Origin: Bacteroidota bacterium | Lineage (GTDB): Bacteria; Bacteroidota; Bacteroidia; B-17B0; Aurantibacillaceae | Assembly (NCBI GenBank): GCA_020403265.1 | Contig: JADBXZ010000119.1 | Span: 1 to 39,675, forward strand | Length of the DNA stretch: 39,675 nucleotides | Direction: 5' to 3' | In this document: piece after piece, positions 34,008-39,675 of the stretch | Numbering within the stretch: the first letter of the stretch is position 1 | Layout of the letters: each line of letters opens with the position of its first letter | Program-made: the position numbers and the translations under genes | Notes under the pieces: model-generated | The model's database searches: none | The model's input: the letters and a program-made list of their open reading frames with translations, nothing else | What the model was told of the DNA's origin: nothing

Positions 34008-34643
34008 TTACTTTAAATTTACATTCAGAATGCGCTGTTTAAGGTTCAGCGACTGATCAAATACTAACTGTTTAAAATTCTTTCGACGCTTGAAGATTAT
34101 CTGGTAGCGTGTGTGCTTTGTTATGGCGTAATCATATTCATTGGCTTCTTTGCCTTTATCTTCAGCAACCAAAAATATAGCCAGTTGTTTGGGTGATAAC
34201 ACAAAGCTGGTATCTTGATGGAAATTCCAGTATTTTTTTTCTCTGATTTTTAGTCCCGAAAATTTCCGGTTCGGAAATGGAGTAAGACCTGCCGTGTATA
34301 TACGAATGTGGTAAGTGTTATCAATACATTTTATATGGTATTTGTTGGTAATGGTTATTTTTTGTGAATCCGTTTTTATTTTGTTTCCATCCGAAGTTGT
34401 TAATTCTTGAGTTGCCTCTACAACACGGCATTCATATACTGTTAAACTATCAGCATTTAATTCATAAAATAAACTTTGTTTGCTGATTGAATTTGTGCTT
34501 GTTTGGGCAGAAGCCATTTGTGATCTAATCAATATCAAAGAACAAAACACGGGTATACGGGCAAACTTAGACAAGTTTAACGAATTGTGAAGAAATATAA
34601 TTGGATTTATAAATAATTTATTTTTGGGTTCAATAAGTTGCAT
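34008..34643 (-). CDS. Hypothetical protein, probably exported (211 aa)
   Basis: The annotated start gives a 45-residue N-terminus containing a hydrophobic stretch (PVFCSLILIRSQMASAQT) that looks like a signal peptide preceded by an over-long n-region, so the true start may lie inside it. Met43 itself would remove the hydrophobic segment. The rest is beta-rich and basic, with CRVVEATQELTTSDG and FVLSPKQLAIFLVAEDKG. The gene is alone between the C25 peptidase and the 148-aa gene. I do not recognise a family and cannot assign a role. Confidence 0.6.
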   Translation of the reverse strand: MQLIEPKNKLFINPIIFLHNSLNLSKFARIPVFCSLILIRSQMASAQTSTNSISKQSLFYELNADSLTVYECRVVEATQELTTSDGNKIKTDSQKITITNKYHIKCIDNTYHIRIYTAGLTPFPNRKFSGLKIREKKYWNFHQDTSFVLSPKQLAIFLVAEDKGKEANEYDYAITKHTRYQIIFKRRKNFKQLVFDQSLNLKQRILNVNLK

Positions 34644-34845
34644 AAGGAATGCGTTTTTAGGGATACGTAATTTTTTAATGCTGAACGAAGGTACTAAAAG
34701 AATTAGTTTTTAATAAGATGACCAATTAACTTCTTTGTATTATTATTTCTTATCATCTCAGTCTTGTATTAACATACTCAAATGCTTTATTAGAAATACT
34801 GAATAACAGCGAGCAGGCTTTGGTACACTCAAGGTGCTTCTATCT

Positions 34846-35292
34846 TTAGGATGCACCAGTTATAGCTTTTATTTTGTCAACTATTTTTTTACAACTTTCA
34901 TAATCTTCTATTTCTTCTTTTGATATTAATTCTTTTTTCAGAGAATCAACAGTGTCAGTATCGATGTTAAGTTTAAGTATTGTTCCGGAAAAATAATTAG
35001 AAATTATAAAATTGAGCTTATTCGCAGAGAATGACGGATTTAATGTTTTCAAATTTAATCGTTTTATTTTCCCTAAATACTCAATCTGCCAATCCGAACA
35101 TTCTGTTCCAAAAGCATTCAATAAAGAGTTACAATCTTCACAAGTTTTGCAATGGTTGGCAAAATGAACCTCAGGTAGTTTTATTATAACGTGAGGCAAT
35201 TCTTGCCAATCATTTGGTTCGAAACCGACCTCTGGGAGAGTTTCATCAATTTCAATCGATTTATTAGTTTTTAAGTTAAATATTCGAACCAT
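34846..35292 (-). CDS. Hypothetical protein with a Cys cluster and UVR-like C-terminal motif (148 aa)
   Basis: The central part has C48-x2-C51-x2-C54 ... C65 (HCKTCEDCNSLL), a possible zinc site. The end, LKKELISKEEIEDYESCKKIVDKIK (written as LKKELISKEE then IEDYESCKKIV), resembles the UVR motif found in UvrB, UvrC and McsA. Cys cluster plus UVR motif is the plan of McsA-like adaptors, but this protein has only one cluster and no kinase gene nearby, so the resemblance is weak. It lies 68 bp upstream, on the plus-strand map, of the ruvB 3' end and is on the same strand as ruvB. Confidence 0.65.
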   Translation of the reverse strand: MVRIFNLKTNKSIEIDETLPEVGFEPNDWQELPHVIIKLPEVHFANHCKTCEDCNSLLNAFGTECSDWQIEYLGKIKRLNLKTLNPSFSANKLNFIISNYFSGTILKLNIDTDTVDSLKKELISKEEIEDYESCKKIVDKIKAITGAS

Positions 35293-35360
35293 ATGTATTC
35301 GTAATTGTAAAAATTATCTTAAAACAGAAATTGTTGACTACACAAATTTTTTGTCTACCA

Positions 35361-36389
35361 TCAAACATCAAACAAACCGCCGCCTTGTTTCCAAATGCTT
35401 TTACCTAAATGTTTGTAGGCTAGTTCTGTTACTTCACGCCCTCTTGGCGTTCTGGTTAAATAACCTTCCTGCACTAAAAAGGGTTCATATACCTCTTCAA
35501 TGGTGCCGGCTTCTTCTCCAACTGCTGTGCTAATGGTGTTAATACCAACGGGTCCCCCTTTAAATTTATCTATAATACAACTTAAAATGCGGTGATCCAT
35601 TTCATCTAAGCCGTTTTTATCTACGTTTAAAGCTTTTAAAGAGTAAGTTGCCATTTCAATGTCAATTTTACCGCTACCTTTAATTTGTGCAAAATCTCTC
35701 ACACGTCTTAACAAGGCATTGGCTATACGTGGTGTTCCCCTGCTTCTTCGGGCAATTTCGTAGGCTGCTTCTTCACTGATTGGTACCTGTAAGATATCTG
35801 AGCTGCGTTGTATAATGTTGGTTAGCACCTTACTGTTATAATAATTTAATCTGCTGGTGATACCAAATCTGGCGCGTAATGGCGAGGTTAGTAACCCGCT
35901 TCGGGTAGTGGCGCCAACCAAGGTAAACGGGTTTAATTTAATTTGAACCGTTCTCGCATTCGGCCCACTGTCAATCATAATATCAATTTTATAATCTTCC
36001 ATGGCAGAGTACAAATACTCTTCCACGATTGGGCTCAAACGATGAATTTCATCAATAAATAAAACATCAAAAGGCTCTAAATTGGTCAGTAATCCGGCTA
36101 AATCGCCGGGTTTATCCAATACCGGGCCACTTGTTACTTTTAAATTAACGCCTAAATCATTTGAAATGATGTGTGCCAAGGTTGTTTTACCAAGTCCCGG
36201 AGGGCCATGCAACAATACATGATCAAGTGCCTCACCACGCTGCTTAGCGGCTGCTACAAACACCTGTAGGTTTTCAACTACACTTTCCTGCCCGCTAAAA
36301 TCATCAAACATAACCGGACGTAAGGCTTTTTCCACGTCCTTATCGCTGTTGCTTAATTGACTTTCGTCTGCATTGAGGTTACTATTCAT
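35361..36389 (-). CDS. ruvB: Holliday-junction branch-migration ATPase RuvB
   Basis: RuvB drives branch migration of Holliday junctions with RuvA. The 342-aa protein has the Walker [14 protein letters not shown] (61-73), Walker B FIDEIHRL (111-118), the sensor [18 protein letters not shown] and the C-terminal winged helix ([28 protein letters not shown] region) ending in [16 protein letters not shown]. The length is normal. ruvA and ruvC are not in the window. It is divergent from the ABC-F gene, 114 bp away. Confidence 0.97.
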   Translation of the reverse strand: MNSNLNADESQLSNSDKDVEKALRPVMFDDFSGQESVVENLQVFVAAAKQRGEALDHVLLHGPPGLGKTTLAHIISNDLGVNLKVTSGPVLDKPGDLAGLLTNLEPFDVLFIDEIHRLSPIVEEYLYSAMEDYKIDIMIDSGPNARTVQIKLNPFTLVGATTRSGLLTSPLRARFGITSRLNYYNSKVLTNIIQRSSDILQVPISEEAAYEIARRSRGTPRIANALLRRVRDFAQIKGSGKIDIEMATYSLKALNVDKNGLDEMDHRILSCIIDKFKGGPVGINTISTAVGEEAGTIEEVYEPFLVQEGYLTRTPRGREVTELAYKHLGKSIWKQGGGLFDV

Positions 36390-36503
36390 ACCCTAAAATT
36401 AACTTAAAAAATAGCAGGGGCTTGCTATGTTTTGTAGATAATTGATTTACAATAATCAAATTACTCAATTAATGTCTTAAAACCAGTAAATTTACGCTTT
36501 CTT

Positions 36504-38405
36504 ATGAATTTACTTTCCGTTAACCAACTTTCTAAATCATACGGCACCAAGGTGCTGTTTAATAAAATTAATTTCGGTGTAAACTATGGCGATAAAGTAG
36601 CCCTTGTTGCAAAAAACGGAAGCGGTAAAACCACCTTGTTTAAAATTTTAAAAGGGATTGAAATTGCCGATGAAGGCGAAGTGGTTTTTAGAAAAAATAT
36701 TTCGGTGGCTTTTTTGGATCAAAACTTTTCACTCGATCAGCAGCAAACCATACAACAATTAATAGAGAATGCAGATAACCCATACGTAAAATGTATTAAG
36801 GCCTATGAGCATGCGGTTCAGTTATCTGTTGATGAGCCGGGAGATAAATCTGCTCAGTTAATGGATGAAGCCCTCAATCAAATGAATGAGTTAAATGCCT
36901 GGGAGTATGAAACTAATTTAAAAGAAATATTATCGCGGTTAGAGTTAAATGATTTAAGTCAAACCATCCATACACTTAGTGGGGGTCAACAAAAGCGCGT
37001 GGCACTGGCATTGGTTTTAATCAATAAACCTGATTTGGTAATTATGGATGAACCTACCAATCATTTGGATATAGACATGATTGAATGGTTGGAACATTAT
37101 TTGCAAAACGCTTCTTTAAGTTTGCTGTTGGTTACACATGACCGTTATTTTTTAGATGAAGTTTGTAACAGCATTATTGAATTAGAGCGAGGAGAGATTG
37201 TAGAATACAAAGGTAACTTCGAATATTACCTGACTAAAAAAGCCGAACGCGAAGCGATTAAAGCCGCTGAGATAGATAAAGCCAAAAACTTATACAAACG
37301 TGAATTGGAGTGGGTACGTAAAATGCCTAAAGCACGTACCACTAAAAGTAAAAGCAGGGTAGATGCTTTTTATGATATAGAAGAAAAAGCCAAGCAAAAA
37401 CGCGTTGACAAAAAAATTGAACTCAGTGTGAAAATGGAACGACTGGGTAGTAAAATAGTTGAGCTGATAAAAGTTAGCAAGGCGTTTGGCAACAAGGTGA
37501 TTTTAAATCCATTTACCTACACGTTTATGAACGGCGAAAAGATTGGTGTAGTTGGTAAAAACGGCATGGGCAAATCTACCTTATTAAAAATAATTTTAAA
37601 CGAGCTTCAGCCCGACTCGGGTAAAGTACAAATTGGTGACACAGTGGTGTTTGGCTATTACTCGCAAACCGGTATGCAATTGGCGGAGGATAAACGCATT
37701 ATTGAAGTGGTGAAAGACATTGCTGAATTTATTCCATTGGCAAACGGCACCAGTTTATCTGCCTCCGCGTTGCTTACACGCTTTAACTTTCCGCCTGATG
37801 TGCAATACAGTTACGTGAGCAAGTTAAGTGGAGGTGAGAAAAGAAGATTGTATTTATTAACCGTTTTAGTTAAGAATCCTAACTTTTTAATTTTAGATGA
37901 GCCTACCAATGATTTGGATATTGTAACCTTGCAAACGTTAGAAGAATTTTTGGACGAGTTTAAAGGCTGTGTGTTAATTGTTAGCCACGACCGTTATTTT
38001 ATGGATCGTTTGGTGGACCATGTGTTTGCATTTGAGGGCAATGGCGAAATAAAAGATTACCCGGGTACTTATACGGAATACCGCATTTGGAAGCAAGAGC
38101 AACAGGCTGTTCAGAAAGCTGAAGAAAGTAAATTGCAAGCTGCAATAGCTGAGAAAAAGGAGGAAGTTTTATTGCAACCGGAAACAAACAATTCACAAAA
38201 AAAGCGATCTTACAAATTGCAAAAGGAATTAGACGATTTGGAAAAAGAGATACCTCAATTGGAAGCAAAAAAAAAGGAAATCGAAGCAGCGCTTACTTCC
38301 ACAAATGAATTTGAGCGTATACAACAACTCACCGCAGAGTTTGAAAAAGTTAATGCGCTATTGGATGAAAAAAGCTTACGTTGGTTAGAGATTCAGGAAC
38401 AATAA
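36504..38405 (+). CDS. ABC-F family ATPase (Uup/EttA-like)
   Basis: The 633-aa protein has two ABC ATPase modules without membrane segments. Module one has KNGSGKTT (37-44), LSGGQQKRVAL and MDEPTNHLD; module two has GKNGMGKSTLLK, LSGGEKRRLYL and LDEPTNDLD. Between them is the charged P-site linker (about 235-310), and the C-terminus (about 535-633) is a Uup-type coiled coil. ABC-F proteins act on ribosomes to ease stalled translation; Uup is also linked to DNA repair. Its place beside ruvB is compatible with either. Which subfamily it belongs to cannot be settled by eye. Confidence 0.93.
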   Translation: MNLLSVNQLSKSYGTKVLFNKINFGVNYGDKVALVAKNGSGKTTLFKILKGIEIADEGEVVFRKNISVAFLDQNFSLDQQQTIQQLIENADNPYVKCIKAYEHAVQLSVDEPGDKSAQLMDEALNQMNELNAWEYETNLKEILSRLELNDLSQTIHTLSGGQQKRVALALVLINKPDLVIMDEPTNHLDIDMIEWLEHYLQNASLSLLLVTHDRYFLDEVCNSIIELERGEIVEYKGNFEYYLTKKAEREAIKAAEIDKAKNLYKRELEWVRKMPKARTTKSKSRVDAFYDIEEKAKQKRVDKKIELSVKMERLGSKIVELIKVSKAFGNKVILNPFTYTFMNGEKIGVVGKNGMGKSTLLKIILNELQPDSGKVQIGDTVVFGYYSQTGMQLAEDKRIIEVVKDIAEFIPLANGTSLSASALLTRFNFPPDVQYSYVSKLSGGEKRRLYLLTVLVKNPNFLILDEPTNDLDIVTLQTLEEFLDEFKGCVLIVSHDRYFMDRLVDHVFAFEGNGEIKDYPGTYTEYRIWKQEQQAVQKAEESKLQAAIAEKKEEVLLQPETNNSQKKRSYKLQKELDDLEKEIPQLEAKKKEIEAALTSTNEFERIQQLTAEFEKVNALLDEKSLRWLEIQEQ

Positions 38406-38496
38406 AATTTTATGAAGATTTGATTTTTGACAACCACAGCACTGGCCGGCTCCTGCGGCCCCTATCAAGAAAAAGTTGGAACGAAACATATAAAAT

Positions 38497-38681
38497 TTAA
38501 ACCCAGATTATGCAATAGGATTCGTTACGAAACTTGAAAATGCAATAATCTCAAGCGTTCCCGCAAGATTTTATGACGAAGGAATGGTAATAATCATTTC
38601 AAGAAATAAAATCGAGGAAACGCTTGAGATTGAAGCAGTTTCAAGGTGCAGTAGAATTTCTAACGCATAATCTGGGTTAAA
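38497..38681. repeat. MITE-like long imperfect inverted repeat (about 185 bp)
   Basis: The outer ends match as inverted repeats: TTAAACCCAGATTATGC at the left and GCATAATCTGGGTTAAA (38665-38681) at the right, differing by one A. The inner ends match exactly over 13 bp (AATCTCAAGCGTT 38547-38559 with its complement 38619-38631). The parts between are clearly related, with CTTGAAA blocks on both arms, so each arm is about 65 bp around a 55-bp centre. There is no coding capacity. It could be a non-autonomous transposable element or a large RNA hairpin. Confidence 0.65.
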
Positions 38682-38720
38682 ACTAATGTCAAATTGCGCG
38701 AAGTAGAAAAGTACAAAAAA

Positions 38721-38748
38721 TCATTCTTCGACTACGCTCAGAATGACA
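38721..38748. repeat. Short intergenic repeat with hairpin (CTTCGACTACGCTCAGAATGACA type)
   Basis: The string TTCGACTACGCTCAGAATGA is close to a repeat word (CTTCGACTNCGCTCAGNATGACA) that I recall as common between genes in many bacteria including Bacteroidota. Here TCATTCT (38721-38727) and AGAATGA (38740-38746) form a 7-bp stem. Its function is unknown. Confidence 0.5.
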
Positions 38749-38791
38749 GTTTTCAATTTAGGGGTATTAATTTTTAATTGATTATAAGGCT

Positions 38792-39397
38792 TTAGGACAA
38801 CAACCAGTTTCTAATAATTTGCTCCCCAAATTCCGATAAAATAGATTCCGGATGAAACTGCACACCGCATACCTTTTCAGTTTGATGTTGCAATGCCATA
38901 ATAATGCCGGCATCGTCTTTGGCAGTGATGTTTAATGATTCATTTAAATCGGTTTCATCCACCGCCCAGGAGTGATAACGACCAACGTTAAAACGTGCAG
39001 GACAGTTTGCAAACAAAAAATTATTGTTATCTACTTCAATTGGTGTTGCCAAACCATGAAAAACCTGTGGCAGATTTTTTAGCTGGCAATTGTAGTGCTC
39101 TGCAATGGCTTGCAAGCCAAGGCAAACCCCAAAAATCTTTTTTTGCTGTGCATAAGCTTTTAAAAGCTCAGGCATAATGCCGGCATCTTTTGGCAGGCCA
39201 GGACCGGGTGAAAGCACGATGCTGTTGTATTGATTGATCGCTGAAAGTGAAATGGCATTGTTTTTAAACACATCTACTTCAATTTGGTTATTTACTTTTT
39301 CTAAAAGATGGACCAGGTTATAAGTAAAACTATCGTAATTATCTAAAACCAAAACTTTCACGTTGTTAAAAGTATTTAATAAAGATGAATTTTGCAA
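38792..39397 (-). CDS. Anthranilate/aminodeoxychorismate synthase glutaminase subunit
   Basis: This class I glutamine amidotransferase has DNYDSFTYNLVHLLEK, SPGPGLPKDAG, the nucleophile Cys92 in GVCLGLQAIAE, and His182/Glu184 in VQFHPESILSEFG. It frees ammonia from glutamine for the chorismate-using partner in tryptophan (TrpG) or folate (PabA) synthesis. The partner gene is not in the window, so TrpG and PabA cannot be told apart; folC 30 kb away is no help. A GTG at 39361 would give MKVLVLDNYDSFT, the usual family start, and remove 12 residues; it may be the true start. Confidence 0.9.
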   Translation of the reverse strand: MQNSSLLNTFNNVKVLVLDNYDSFTYNLVHLLEKVNNQIEVDVFKNNAISLSAINQYNSIVLSPGPGLPKDAGIMPELLKAYAQQKKIFGVCLGLQAIAEHYNCQLKNLPQVFHGLATPIEVDNNNFLFANCPARFNVGRYHSWAVDETDLNESLNITAKDDAGIIMALQHQTEKVCGVQFHPESILSEFGEQIIRNWLLS

Positions 39398-39600
39398 TTA
39401 TTGTACCCCCTCTATCATTCTCGTTTAAAGGGGTGTAACGTGGTTGTTTAGAAAGGTCGTTTGTAAGGCTCAAAAAAGATTTCTTGTTGCATTCTATTTA
39501 TAAAATTGTTTTATTTATTACCTCCTAAGTAATCGCACCTGTATAAATTTTCCTTTTCTGTTGCATTTAAAATTGGGCTAGTGTGGTTATGTTAAACAGT
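39398..39600. other. Gap between the XRE fragment and pabA/trpG
   Basis: I see no gene here. A loose inverted repeat (TACCCCCT near 39402 with AGGGGTGTA near 39429) and two similar words (TTGCATTCTATTTATAAAATTG and TTGCATTTAAAATTG, first about 39487, second about 39562) are present but too weak for a call. Confidence 0.4.
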
Positions 39601-39675
39601 TTAAAAGTTAAAAAATTCTTGTTTAGATACTTTTAAGTTTTTAGCAATTTCAATTAGTGTACAAAGTGTCGGATT
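39601..39675 (-). CDS. Partial: C-terminal end of an XRE-type helix-turn-helix regulator
   Basis: On the minus strand a frame enters from the window edge and ends at TAA (39603-39601) after 24 codons, NPTLCTLIEIAKNLKVSKQE followed by FFNF. P-T-L-x-T-L-x-x-I-A-K-x-L-x-V-S-x-x-E-F-F is the last helix of Cro/C1-type (XRE) HTH domains. The DNA-binding helices are outside the window. The call rests on a short match. Confidence 0.6.
   Translation of the reverse strand, partial: NPTLCTLIEIAKNLKVSKQEFFNF

Larger units (their letters stand above)
38406..38791. other. Gene-free stretch holding several intergenic repeats
   Basis: These 386 bp contain no gene. From left to right they hold a GC-rich hairpin in AT-rich surroundings (GGCCG 38444-38448 with CGGCC 38456-38460), a MITE-like inverted repeat (38497-38681) and a short repeat hairpin (38721-38746). 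Such a build-up of different repeat types suggests a landing place between the convergent ABC-F and pabA/trpG genes. Confidence 0.7.

Noticed and set aside
34846-35292. Naming the Cys-cluster protein McsA
   Set aside because: Only one Cys cluster is present, the protein is short, and no McsB or ClpC gene is nearby.
39400-39440. Terminator for pabA/trpG or the XRE gene from the CCCCCT/AGGGG pair
   Set aside because: It lies upstream of pabA/trpG, the stem is short with a long loop, and no T-run follows on either strand.

Overview
The window is a piece of AT-rich chromosome from a Bacteroidota bacterium. The evidence is a gingipain-type C25 peptidase with a type IX secretion C-terminal sorting domain, an outer-membrane OmpA protein with PorE-like domain order, SD-poor starts with several TAnnTTTG-type -7 boxes, a tmRNA tag (GEENSYAMAA) of the kind I recall from Cytophaga-like bacteria, and typical Bacteroidota house-keeping proteins. 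The genus cannot be told from the sequence.

Layout. (1) 1-4319 is accessory DNA: a short Rhs-leader-like reading frame, a PIN-like nuclease with six CxxC knuckles, a 470-bp gene-free stretch with diverged repeats, two small proteins (one with a Zn knuckle), and a large serine recombinase whose gene runs into the 3' end of the tmRNA gene. I read this as the integrase end of an integrative element inserted at the 3' end of ssrA; its other end lies outside the window. (2) 4282-4650 is ssrA (minus strand). (3) 4794-6630 holds a secreted protein and folC. Convergent to it is a five-gene minus-strand operon (11818-6627: amidase, 139-aa protein, RluA-type pseudouridine synthase, HrpB helicase, 120-aa protein). 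(4) 11886-14620 holds arfB, then an MBOAT acyltransferase and its SGNH-like partner. (5) RidA and a secreted TPR-CHAT (caspase-like) protein lie on the minus strand. Divergent from them is a tightly packed plus-strand operon of TPR protein, PorE-like OmpA protein, RsmB-type rRNA methyltransferase, Wzx/MATE-type flippase and a SAM methyltransferase, followed by a large AsmA-family protein. (6) An Ig-like lipoprotein gene is divergent from a TPR-histidine kinase/NarL-type regulator pair; between them is a perfect 7-2-7 palindrome that fits the NarL heptamer rule. (7) A T9SS-secreted C25 peptidase, two uncharacterised proteins and ruvB are on the minus strand, an ABC-F ATPase on the plus strand. 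Then comes a 386-bp gap filled by a MITE-like inverted repeat and other intergenic repeats, then pabA/trpG, and the last codons of an XRE-type regulator at the window edge.

The points most worth checking are: the serine-recombinase element in ssrA, where the recombinase stop codon is supplied by the tmRNA gene; the PIN plus six-knuckle protein carried next to it; the NarL-like palindrome; the exported CHAT protein; and the MITE-like repeat at 38.5 kb. No CRISPR array and no tRNA other than the tmRNA was seen.
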